Source of the DNA: Amycolatopsis sacchari
GTDB lineage: Bacteria; Actinomycetota; Actinomycetes; Mycobacteriales; Pseudonocardiaceae
Direction: 5' to 3'
Assembly: GCF_900114035.1 (NCBI RefSeq)
Contig: NZ_FORP01000004.1
Span: 124,001-188,000, forward strand
DNA length: 64,000 nucleotides
The position numbers and the translations under genes were made by a program. Within the stretch, counting starts at the first letter, position 1. Every line of letters begins with the position of its first letter. Shown here piece after piece: positions 25,704-33,589 of the stretch. A model generated the notes under the pieces. The model made no database searches, had not been told where the DNA came from, and saw nothing but the letters and a program-made list of their open reading frames with translations.

Positions 25704-26273
25704 TCAGGGTGCGAAGGCTCGCCGCACCGTCGCGGCGAGTGCCTGCTTCCGTCGCGTGTGGACGGACTCGTCCTCCTGGCGCCCCGCCGCGATCGTGATG
25801 CTCGCCGGGGACCACGTCATCGCCAGCGCGATCACCATCGAGTGCAGGTCCAGCGGGGTCAGGTCCGCCGCGATCCGGCCGTCGCGCTGCGCCTGCGCGA
25901 TCACCGCGAGCTTGTCGGCGTAGTGCCCCTCGACGTGGGCGAACAGGTCCCCCTCCGGCACCCGCTCCAGCCGCGCCCAGGTCGCCAGCCGGATCAGCTC
26001 CGGGTCCTCCAGGTAGGCGTCGTAGAGCCGCGTCGCGTAGCCCGGCAGGTCGTCGCCGGTGAGCGGGACGGAGTCCACGTTGCGCTCCACCCTGTCCCAC
26101 AGCACGGTGTCGAACAGCTTCTCCTTGCTGCCGAAATACGCGTACAGCTGCGCCTTGTTGGCCCGCGCCGCCGCGGCGATCCGGTCCACCCTGGCCCCGG
26201 CGACGCCGTGTGCGGCGAACTCCGCGACGGCCGCGTCGAGCAGCCGCCGCCGGGTCGCTTCTCCGTCTCGCAC
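25704..26273 (-). CDS. TetR-family repressor of the adjacent alcohol dehydrogenase
   Basis: 189-residue TetR-family protein: HTH VDRIAAAARANKAQLYAYFGSKEKLFDTVL near residues 25-55, then a helical ligand domain. GTG at 26273 is chosen because the longer frame would start inside the operator. The repressor is divergent from a zinc alcohol dehydrogenase, with two near-identical operator copies between them, a standard autoregulated repressor-target pair. The inducer is probably an aldehyde or alcohol handled by the dehydrogenase. That link is inference. Confidence 0.88.
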   Translation of the reverse strand: MRDGEATRRRLLDAAVAEFAAHGVAGARVDRIAAAARANKAQLYAYFGSKEKLFDTVLWDRVERNVDSVPLTGDDLPGYATRLYDAYLEDPELIRLATWARLERVPEGDLFAHVEGHYADKLAVIAQAQRDGRIAADLTPLDLHSMVIALAMTWSPASITIAAGRQEDESVHTRRKQALAATVRRAFAP

Positions 26274-26284
26274 CCGCCCATGGT

Positions 26285-26351
26285 AACCAACCGGTTTGTT
26301 TGACAGCGGCCACACCGAGGCCTACCTTCGAAGAAACCAACCAGTTTGTTT
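26285..26351. promoter_or_regulatory. Twin TetR operators
   Basis: Two 17-bp near-palindromes, AACCAACCGGTTTGTTT at 26285-26301 and AACCAACCAGTTTGTTT at 26335-26351, differ at a single base. The first sits 11 bases before the repressor GTG; the second sits just before the AGGAGA of the alcohol dehydrogenase. This places one operator over each start, so one repressor can shut both genes. Repressor identity is inferred from position. Confidence 0.85.
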
Positions 26352-26364
26352 CTTAGGAGAGTCC

Positions 26365-27396
26365 ATGCGTTCTGTGACCGGCTACGCCGCTCCCGCGGCG
26401 GGCGCCCCGCTGGCCCCGTGGCAGTTCGAGCGCCGCGACCTGCGGCCCGACGACGTCGCGGTCCGGGTGCGCTACGTCGGCGTGTGCCACACCGACCTGC
26501 ACGCGGTCGAGGACTCGCCCGCCGCCGAGTTCCCGCTGGTGCCGGGGCACGAGTTCGTCGGCGAGGTGAGCGCCGTCGGCTCGGAGGTGACGCGCTTCGC
26601 GGTCGGTGACGTGGTGGCGGTGGGCAACATCGTGGATTCCTGCGGGAAGTGCGACTACTGCCTGGACTCGCAGGAGAACTACTGCGCCGAGTTCCCGACG
26701 ATGACGTACCTCGGCGTCGACCGGCGCGACGGGCTGCCCCAGCGCGGCGCCTACTCGAGCGAGTACGTGGTGACCGAGAAGTTCGTGTACGCCCTGCCCG
26801 ACGGGCTCGACCCGGCCGGCGCCGCGCCGTTGATGTGTGCGGGGGTGACGACGTGGGAACCGCTGCGCCGGTGGCAGATCGGCCCCGGGATGCGGGTCGG
26901 CGTGGTGGGCCTCGGCGGGCTGGGGCACCTCGCGGTGAAGTTCGCGAAGGCGCTCGGCGCGGAGGTCACGGTGTTCACCACGTCACCGGGCAAGGAGGCC
27001 GCGGCCCGTGTGCTCGGTGCGGACGACGTGGTGGTGTCGACGGACGCCGCGGCGATGACGGATCGCTTGGGGCGCTTCGATTTCATCCTGAACACGGTGT
27101 CGGCGAAGCATGATCCGTCGCCGTACCTGCGGGCGCTGCGGGGCGGCGGGACGCTGTGCATGCTCGGCATCCCGGACCGGTACGAGCCGGAAGCGCTGGC
27201 GCTGCTCATCGGCGCGAAGAACCTCGCGGCGTCGGGCAGCGGCGGCACGCGGAGGACACAGGAGATGCTGGAGTTCTGCGCGGCGCACGGCATCACCGCG
27301 GACGTCGAGGTGCTGCCCGCGGCCGAGGTCAACACCGCACTGGACCGCCTGGCCCGCAACGACGTGCGCTACCGCTTCGTCCTGGCGATGGACTGA
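26365..27396 (+). CDS. Zinc-dependent alcohol/aldehyde reductase (YahK/CAD-like)
   Basis: 343-residue medium-chain dehydrogenase of the cinnamyl-alcohol-dehydrogenase/YahK group. Catalytic zinc: Cys in VGVCHTDLHAVE and His in VPGHEFVGEV; structural zinc: CGKCDYC followed by NYC; cofactor motif GVVGLGGLGHLAVKFAKALGAEVTVFTTSPGKE, where the T-S after beta-2 suggests NADP. Such enzymes reduce broad aldehydes. AGGAGA 4 bases before ATG 26365. Repressed by the divergent TetR protein through the twin operators. Confidence 0.92.
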   Translation: MRSVTGYAAPAAGAPLAPWQFERRDLRPDDVAVRVRYVGVCHTDLHAVEDSPAAEFPLVPGHEFVGEVSAVGSEVTRFAVGDVVAVGNIVDSCGKCDYCLDSQENYCAEFPTMTYLGVDRRDGLPQRGAYSSEYVVTEKFVYALPDGLDPAGAAPLMCAGVTTWEPLRRWQIGPGMRVGVVGLGGLGHLAVKFAKALGAEVTVFTTSPGKEAAARVLGADDVVVSTDAAAMTDRLGRFDFILNTVSAKHDPSPYLRALRGGGTLCMLGIPDRYEPEALALLIGAKNLAASGSGGTRRTQEMLEFCAAHGITADVEVLPAAEVNTALDRLARNDVRYRFVLAMD

Positions 27397-27405
27397 ACCA
27401 CCCGC

Positions 27406-28482
27406 TCACCAGCCCCGGATCCGCGACCACACCACCCCACTGCCGGTGAGGTGGTACTCGTCGAACTGGGCGGCCGTCGCGCAGGCGTGGTTGGGCAGGA
27501 TGCGGACCCGCGTGCCGACGGGCAGGTCCGGCAGCGCGGCGCCGCTGCCGGGCCGGACGGACAGGATGCCGTGCTCCTGGCTCGCGCCGGTCATCAGCAG
27601 GTCCGGGTACGGCCTGCCGTCGAGGTCCGTCACGACGCCGTAGCCCTGGTCGACCGGCTGCGCCGCCGTGCCGCGGTCACGGGACAGCGCCATCCAGCCG
27701 CCGTCGGTGAGGATCCAGCCCTTGCCGGGGCGGTGGCCGATCACCGTCACCTCGACGGACAGCGCGATGTCGTCGAGCCCGCACACCCCGATCCCCGCCA
27801 TGACAAGATCGAAGAACACGAAGTTGCCCGCGCGGACCTCGGTGACCCCGCTGAGGTCCGCCGCGAAATGCGCAGTCGGTGTCGATCCGACGCTGACCAC
27901 CGGCACCTCGTGCCCCGCCGCGCGCAGGTCCTCCGCCACGCGCACGGCCGCCTGCCGTTCGGCTTCGGCGTCGGCCGTCAGCGCGGCCGGGCTGTACGAG
28001 AAGTACGACTCCCCCGCGTGCGTCAGCACCCCGCGCAGGTTTCCGCCTAGCACTCCGGCGATCCTGGCCGCGGCGGGATCGCCGGGGAGGATGCCGCCGC
28101 GGTGCCCGTCACAGTCGACCTCGATCAGGGCGGGCACCCCCGCCTCGGCGACGGCCGCCGCCTGCTCGACGCTGTCCAGCAGCACCACGAGGTCCACGCC
28201 ACGCCGCCGCAGCGCGGTGACGCGCTCCAGCTTCCCCGGCGCGATGCCGACGGCGTACAGGATGTCGGTGAACCCGGCGTCCGCGAACGCCTCGGCCTCG
28301 GCGAGCGTCGACACGGTGATCGGCCCCGAGCCGCCGTCGAACAGCAGCCGGGCCACCTCCACGGACTTCGCGGTCTTCAGGTGCGGCCGTAAGGTGCCGC
28401 CCAGAGCCGCGAGACGGGTGCGCAGCCGGGCGATGTTCGCTTCGACTTTCGGCAGGTCCAGTGCCAGGAACGGGGTCGTCAC
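27406..28482 (-). CDS. D-threonine aldolase/D-serine dehydratase-like PLP enzyme
   Basis: 358-residue alanine-racemase-fold enzyme. PLP lysine in LRPHLKTAKS near residue 36; HAGESYFSYS; VSVGSTPTAHFA; metal-site His and Cys in PNHACATAAQFDEY at the C-terminus, the hallmark of D-threonine aldolase/DSD1 proteins. It would cleave D-3-hydroxy amino acids to glycine and an aldehyde, or deaminate D-serine. The start at 28482 is a GTG. Together with the D-aminoacylase operon 3 kb away it adds to a D-amino-acid theme. It converges on the alcohol dehydrogenase gene (9 bp). Confidence 0.83.
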   Translation of the reverse strand: MTTPFLALDLPKVEANIARLRTRLAALGGTLRPHLKTAKSVEVARLLFDGGSGPITVSTLAEAEAFADAGFTDILYAVGIAPGKLERVTALRRRGVDLVVLLDSVEQAAAVAEAGVPALIEVDCDGHRGGILPGDPAAARIAGVLGGNLRGVLTHAGESYFSYSPAALTADAEAERQAAVRVAEDLRAAGHEVPVVSVGSTPTAHFAADLSGVTEVRAGNFVFFDLVMAGIGVCGLDDIALSVEVTVIGHRPGKGWILTDGGWMALSRDRGTAAQPVDQGYGVVTDLDGRPYPDLLMTGASQEHGILSVRPGSGAALPDLPVGTRVRILPNHACATAAQFDEYHLTGSGVVWSRIRGW

Positions 28483-28523
28483 CCGCTCAGCCTATACAAC
28501 TCGTCCGAGATCCAGACGAACTG

Positions 28524-28755
28524 TCAAGACCTCGGGTTCACACGCGTCCCGCCACGCCCGCCGGCGGCCACCGTGCAGCGGCGGCACGGCACGATCCCCT
28601 CGTCCCGCGTGTCGGCCAGCGCGTCCACCCAGAGCACGTGCGGGAACTGGGCCAGCCGCGCCTTGTGCAACGGCACGCCGCACAGCGTCTGGTTCGTCCC
28701 CGGCAGCCACGCGCGGGAACCCCCAGGACACCCAGGCGAGTTCGCCGCCGCGCAC
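28524..28755 (-). pseudogene. Small Cys-containing protein, frameshifted
   Basis: A short reading frame with protein-like content is split by one base. VRGGELAWVSWG (from GTG near 28755) is in one frame; SRAWLPGTNQTLCGVPL, FPHVLWVDALADT and GIVPCRRC follow in the next frame to a TGA at 28524. Deleting one base from the five-C run at 28720-28724 (plus strand) joins the pieces into about 76 residues. The TLCG plus CRRC cysteines could bind zinc. I do not recognise a named family. It is divergent from ligD. Gene status is a judgement from composition, not proven. Confidence 0.5.
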
Positions 28756-28810
28756 TGCTAGGCCGATCGAGTTACGGTCGGAGCAGGTCAGGGGAAGGGA
28801 GGGCCGCACG

Positions 28811-30781
28811 GTGGCTCGGGGTGACCGGTCTCGCGTCCCGGACTGGGTCGAGCCCATGCTGGCCAAGCCGGACGGCGGGCGGCTGCGTGCGGGCTCCGGC
28901 TGGGCCTACGAGTACAAGCTCGACGGCTACCGCTGCTGCATGCGCGTCGCGGCCGACGGCACGACCGTGCTCACCAGCCGCAACGGCATCGACTTCACCG
29001 GCGAGTTCCCCACCCTCACCGGCGTGCTCGACCCCGGGCGGGCGCTGGTGCTCGACGGGGAGATCGTCGCGTGCGGCGAGGACGGCAAGGTCGACTTCGG
29101 GCTGCTGCAGGAACGGCGCGGGCGCTACCAGAAGTCCCGCACCGCCCGCCGGGAAGAGCCGTTCGAGGACGTGCGCGTGCGCTTCCTGGCCTTCGACCTG
29201 CTGCGGCTCGACGGCGAGAGCCTGCTCGACGAGCCCTACGACCGCCGGCGCGCGCTGCTCGAAGAGCTGCCGATGCCCGAGCCGGACCTGGTGACGCTCG
29301 TGCCCGCCATCACCTTCGACGACCTGACCGCGCGGGGGCACACCCCGCAGGACGTCCTGCACCAGGCCGCCGGCGAAGGCTACGAGGGCCTCATCGCGAA
29401 GCTGCGCAGTTCCGTCTACGTGCCCGGCCGCCGCCCTGACTCGTGGCTCAAGCACCCGTTCATCCGGACGCAGGAGGTGGTCGTGTGCGGCTGGCGGCCG
29501 GGGCAGCGCGGGTTCACCGGTACCCTGGGCAGCCTCCTGCTCGGCGCGCACGACCCGGACACCGGCGACCTCGTCTACATCGGTGACGTCGGCACCGGGT
29601 TCAGCCAGCAGGAGCGGGCCGACCTGCAGGAACGACTGGAAGGGCTGGCACGCAGGACCCACCCGTTCGCGGCGACCCCGCCCCGCGAGGACGTCGCGAA
29701 GGCCCGCTGGGTGGAGCCGGTGCTCGTCGGCGAGGTGCGGTACCGGCAGTTCACGCGCGGCGCGGGCCGGTTGCGGCACACTTCGTGGCGAGGCCTTCGC
29801 CAGGACAAGGAGACCACCGAGGTGATCGCGCCCCGCAACACACCGGCTCCCGGACCGGCCCCCGAACCCGCGCCGAAGAAGATCACCGTGCAGGCGGGAA
29901 AGCGCAGGCTGACGCTGTCCAACCTGGACAAGCCGATGTTCCCCGACGGGTTCACCAAGGGTGAGGTCGTCAACTACTACTCGCACATCGCCCCCGTGCT
30001 GCTCCCCCACCTCGCCGGCCGGCCGGTCACGTTCATCCGGTACCCCGACGGCGTGGGCGGCCAGCAGTTCTTCGAGAAGAACGCGCCGCAGGGGGCGCCG
30101 GACTGGCTGCGCACCGCCCTCCTGCCCAGCACCGGCTCCCGCGGCTCGGGCGGCACGATCTCCTACCCGCTGATCGACGACCTGCCCGCGCTGGTGTGGG
30201 CGGCCAACATGGCCGCACTGGAGCTGCACATTCCACAGTGGACGGTCGGACCGGGGCCGAAGCGCCGTCCGCCGGACCGGCTCGTGTTCGACCTCGACCC
30301 CGGTGAGGGCACGACGATCGTCGAGTGCTGCCGGGTGGCGGAGCGGTTGTACGAGGTGCTGCGCGAGGACGGGCTGACACCGTACGCGAAGACATCCGGC
30401 TCGAAGGGGATGCAGGTGTACGCCGGGATCCGCACCCGGTCCGCCGACGCGCCGTCCGCCTACGCGAAGGCGGTCGCCGAGCGGTTCGCGCGGGAGACGC
30501 CCGAGCTGGTGACCGCGAAGATGGCGAAGGCGTTGCGCCCGGGCAAGGTGTTCATCGACTGGAGCCAGAACAACCCGGCGAAGACCACGGTGGCGCCATA
30601 CTCGCTGCGCGGCCGGGAACACCCCACCGCCTCCACGCCCGTTTCATGGGACGAGGTCCGCGCCTGCCGCCGCGCGCGGGACCTCGTCTTCACCGCCGAT
30701 GACTTGCTCGAACGGGTCGCGGAACTCGGTGACCTGTTCGCCGACATCGGCGAAACCCGCGCCCCGCTACCGAAACCCTGA
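28811..30781 (+). CDS. ligD: LigD: ATP-dependent DNA ligase fused to primase-polymerase
   Basis: 656-residue NHEJ protein in ligase-then-polymerase order. Ligase part (1-340): catalytic Lys36 in YEYKLDGYRC (motif I), LDGEIV, FLAFDLLRLDG, EGLIAKL, WLKHPF. A proline-rich linker (about 340-356) leads to the polymerase/primase part: LSNLDKPMFP, FIRYPDGVGGQQFFEKN, metal-binding VFDLDPGEG near residue 494, SGSKGMQVYAGI, DWSQNNPAKTTVAPYSLRGR. No phosphoesterase domain is present and no ku gene is in the window. GTG 28811 with GGAGGG upstream. Its stop is 4 bp from the converging activator gene. Confidence 0.95.
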   Translation: MARGDRSRVPDWVEPMLAKPDGGRLRAGSGWAYEYKLDGYRCCMRVAADGTTVLTSRNGIDFTGEFPTLTGVLDPGRALVLDGEIVACGEDGKVDFGLLQERRGRYQKSRTARREEPFEDVRVRFLAFDLLRLDGESLLDEPYDRRRALLEELPMPEPDLVTLVPAITFDDLTARGHTPQDVLHQAAGEGYEGLIAKLRSSVYVPGRRPDSWLKHPFIRTQEVVVCGWRPGQRGFTGTLGSLLLGAHDPDTGDLVYIGDVGTGFSQQERADLQERLEGLARRTHPFAATPPREDVAKARWVEPVLVGEVRYRQFTRGAGRLRHTSWRGLRQDKETTEVIAPRNTPAPGPAPEPAPKKITVQAGKRRLTLSNLDKPMFPDGFTKGEVVNYYSHIAPVLLPHLAGRPVTFIRYPDGVGGQQFFEKNAPQGAPDWLRTALLPSTGSRGSGGTISYPLIDDLPALVWAANMAALELHIPQWTVGPGPKRRPPDRLVFDLDPGEGTTIVECCRVAERLYEVLREDGLTPYAKTSGSKGMQVYAGIRTRSADAPSAYAKAVAERFARETPELVTAKMAKALRPGKVFIDWSQNNPAKTTVAPYSLRGREHPTASTPVSWDEVRACRRARDLVFTADDLLERVAELGDLFADIGETRAPLPKP

Positions 30782-30785
30782 GGCA

Positions 30786-32444
30786 TCAGCGCACCTCGTA
30801 ACGCTTCAGCCTGCGGTACAGGGTCGCACGGGAGATCCCGAGCCGCGCCGCGGTAGCCGCCCGGTCGCCACCGGTCTCGCGCAACGCGGCCAGCAGCACG
30901 CGGCGTTCGGCGGCCCGCACCTCGTCCAGCGCTTCGCGGACCGGCAGGTCGTGGACGTCGATCAGGGGCCCCGCCGCCCGGATACGGGCGGTGGCCAGGA
31001 CCTGCCGCAGCTCGCGCACGTTCCCCGGCCAGTCGCTCGCCGCGAGTGCGGCAGCGGCACCGGGTGTGAGGGTCACGCCCTCTCCCAGCAAACTGGCGCA
31101 CAGCGCCGCAAACTCGCTCCGCCGCTCCCGCAGTGGCGGTACCGCCAGTACCACGGGGAAACCCTCATCAACCGAGGTGCCGCCCTCCCGGACGGTGGCG
31201 ACGACACGGCAAGAAGCACCACCGATCAGCTCGGCGACCGCGACCCGCAACTCGGGCGGCACATCGCCGAGGTGCCCCAGCAGCACGGGTTTCCGCCCGC
31301 GCAGCGCCGCGTCAAGCGAACGCAGCCACCGCACCGGGTCCAGGTGCGCGAGTGCGCCGTCGAACTCCGTGTACTCCCGCAACGCCATCCTGGCCTGATA
31401 CCGCTTGCCGCTGCCACGCTCACCGGTCAGCAGGACCGGGTGGCCCTCCGCCAGCGCCCGCGACAGCTGCCGCCGGAAATCGCCCATCGGATCGCCCGAA
31501 ACCCAGGCAGGCTCACCGGAAGTGTCCGGCCGCAACGCGAGCACCGCCGCGAACTCCCCCCGTGGCTGGGGCACGGGTTCGACGTCGATCGTCACCGTCA
31601 CCCCGGAGCTGAGCCGGACGCGGCCGCCACGAGACTTCTCGGCGAGGCGCCGCAGCAGTTCCTCGTCCGCCTCGTGCACGAGGGCACGCGCACGCGTGCT
31701 CACCACGCACAACCGGCTGCTCACGCCGACCACCGGCCCGCGGTGCCGTCGCTGTGCGGCGGAGAACGCGTCGAAGAACTCGCGCTCCCCGTCCGTCCGG
31801 CTGGCCAGCAGCTGCGCCTCGATGGACCGCCCGATCTCCGCGACGAGCGGCAGCAGTGCCGTGGTGGAGTACTCACGCAGGCAGTGCGCGCCCAGCGTGC
31901 CCACGTACCGCCTGGTGAACGGGTCGCGGAGGATCACACCCGTCGTCGTGATGATCTCGGTGTCGGTGCGGAAGTGCTCGGTGCCGGAGATCATGAACGC
32001 CTGCTGCGTTTCGTGGGCGCAGCCGAGCCCGTTGGTGCCCATCAGCTCCTCCGCGAAACTCAGCCCCGGCCGCAGGTTCTGCCGGTGCACGCGCCCGGCC
32101 TCGGGGAAGTCGCCGACCACGACGGTGAGCAGCCGGCACGCCCGGTCGGCGAGGAAGCCCCACGAGCCGAGGTCGGCGATTTCGTCGGAGAGCCGGTCCA
32201 TGATGGGCTGGGCGACGGCGGCGAGCCGGGTGCGAGGGCGGAAGTCGGCGTCGAAGACGTACTCGCGCGCCGCCGGGTCCACCCCGGCGAGCATCGAGCG
32301 GCGCCACGACGTGACCACCTCGCGCCGCACCTCGGGGTAGTCCGCGGGATCGACCGCGAACGGGTCACGCGACAGCACGTCCAGCTTCGCCTCGCGGACC
32401 CGGGCCCACTCGGCCGACGTGCGCGGCACCGACGGCGCTGCCAT
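30786..32444 (-). CDS. AcoR-like activator: GAF, degenerate AAA+, Fis HTH
   Basis: 552 residues. An N-terminal sensor with SWRRSMLAGVDPAAREY and GTNGLGCAHETQQAF is typical of AcoR/Fis-type activators. The middle region is AAA-like but degraded (Walker A written GERGSGKRYQ) and lacks the GAFTGA loop needed to contact sigma-54. The C-terminus is a Fis-type HTH (GDRAATAARLGISRATLYRRLKRYEV). Actinobacteria lack sigma-54, so it must work with another sigma factor. Often such proteins control alcohol, acetoin or propane oxidation genes; here the neighbour is a flavin monooxygenase gene 59 bp upstream on the same strand. Confidence 0.9.
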   Translation of the reverse strand: MAAPSVPRTSAEWARVREAKLDVLSRDPFAVDPADYPEVRREVVTSWRRSMLAGVDPAAREYVFDADFRPRTRLAAVAQPIMDRLSDEIADLGSWGFLADRACRLLTVVVGDFPEAGRVHRQNLRPGLSFAEELMGTNGLGCAHETQQAFMISGTEHFRTDTEIITTTGVILRDPFTRRYVGTLGAHCLREYSTTALLPLVAEIGRSIEAQLLASRTDGEREFFDAFSAAQRRHRGPVVGVSSRLCVVSTRARALVHEADEELLRRLAEKSRGGRVRLSSGVTVTIDVEPVPQPRGEFAAVLALRPDTSGEPAWVSGDPMGDFRRQLSRALAEGHPVLLTGERGSGKRYQARMALREYTEFDGALAHLDPVRWLRSLDAALRGRKPVLLGHLGDVPPELRVAVAELIGGASCRVVATVREGGTSVDEGFPVVLAVPPLRERRSEFAALCASLLGEGVTLTPGAAAALAASDWPGNVRELRQVLATARIRAAGPLIDVHDLPVREALDEVRAAERRVLLAALRETGGDRAATAARLGISRATLYRRLKRYEVR

Positions 32445-32503
32445 CTACCCGACGTTACCGGCCGCGGCGACGCCGGAACGCCGGTTTCCGCCTGGCAAAA
32501 GGC

Positions 32504-33589
32504 TCAGGCCGCGACCGGCTTGCCCCGCAGGCCACGTGCCTTGGGCAGCACCTCGCGGGCGAACAGCTCCAGGCTGGCGTGCGCCTGGTCGTAGGGCATG
32601 CCGCCGAACGCCGGGGCCAGCGTCAGCTCGAAGTCACCGATCACGTCCCGGATCGCTTCGATCTGGCCGAGGATGCGCTCCGGGTTGCCCCACAAAGCGG
32701 TCGCGGCGTAGTCGTTCGCCGCCTTCTCCAGCCCGATCTCCCGGAAGTACGCCGCGTTGGCCGCATACCGTTCGTGGCCCTTGATGCCCGCGAAGTGCTC
32801 GCCCGCCATCTCGTAGTGCTCCACATTGGACATGAAGAACCGGTTGACGTACTCGAAGTGCCGCTCGCGCGCCAGTTCGTCGTCGGCGTGGCAGTACATG
32901 TTGACGTTCAAGGAGATGGGCGGCGCGGTCTCAACGTGCTCGGCCTCGTACAGCTCGCGGTAACGCGTGAACGTCGGCATCAGATCGGGCACCGGCCGCA
33001 CGATGAACGACATCAGGTGCGCCCGCAGCTTCGCCGCCATCACAACGGAATCCGGCGAACCCGCGACGCAGTACCGGCGGTCGAGGAACGACCCGCGCGG
33101 CCGGGGCCGCAGCTCGGCCCTCGGCTGCGGGTAGAACGGCCCGTCCCCCTCGATGAACCCGGTCTCCAGCGCCTCGAAGATCATCGGCGCGGCCTCGTCG
33201 AAGCGTTCGCGGGTCTCGTCGAGCGGGATGCGGAAGGGCACGTACTCGGTGCGTGACAGGCCGCGGCCGAAGCCCAGCAGCAACCGCCCGCCGGAGATCG
33301 TGTCGACCATCAGCGCCTTCTCCGCGACGCGCAGCGGGTCGTTCCACGGCAGGATCACCGCGGCGGTGCCGAGCTTGATCCGCGTCGTCCGCCCGGCGAG
33401 GTTCGCCAGCACGACGAAGTTGTCCGGGCAGGCGGAGTAGTCGGAGAAGTGGTGTTCGACGACCCACACCGCGTCGTAGCCGAGCCGGTCCGCCGCCACG
33501 GCGACGTCGAGTTCGCCGTCGTACATCTGCTGATCGGTCAGGTCGGGGTGGAGCTTGCCGAAACCGAGGTTGATACCGATGCCGAGCAC
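32504..33589 (-). CDS. LLM-class flavin-dependent monooxygenase
   Basis: 361-residue bacterial-luciferase-fold oxidoreductase. WVVEHHFSDYSACPDN, LGTAAVILPWNDPLRVAEKALMVD, GGRLLLGFGRGLSRTEY and the C-terminal WGNPERILGQIEAI are standard for the class, which uses reduced FMN and oxygen to oxidise or cleave a substrate. GTG at 33589 shares its first base with the hydrolase stop (TAGTG), so it is coupled to the CocE-type gene. The substrate may be an ester or amide product of that hydrolase; this is inference. Confidence 0.88.
   Translation of the reverse strand: MLGIGINLGFGKLHPDLTDQQMYDGELDVAVAADRLGYDAVWVVEHHFSDYSACPDNFVVLANLAGRTTRIKLGTAAVILPWNDPLRVAEKALMVDTISGGRLLLGFGRGLSRTEYVPFRIPLDETRERFDEAAPMIFEALETGFIEGDGPFYPQPRAELRPRPRGSFLDRRYCVAGSPDSVVMAAKLRAHLMSFIVRPVPDLMPTFTRYRELYEAEHVETAPPISLNVNMYCHADDELARERHFEYVNRFFMSNVEHYEMAGEHFAGIKGHERYAANAAYFREIGLEKAANDYAATALWGNPERILGQIEAIRDVIGDFELTLAPAFGGMPYDQAHASLELFAREVLPKARGLRGKPVAA

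Noticed and set aside
30786-32444. Sigma-54-dependent regulator
   Set aside because: No GAFTGA loop, degraded Walker A, and the organism type lacks sigma-54.
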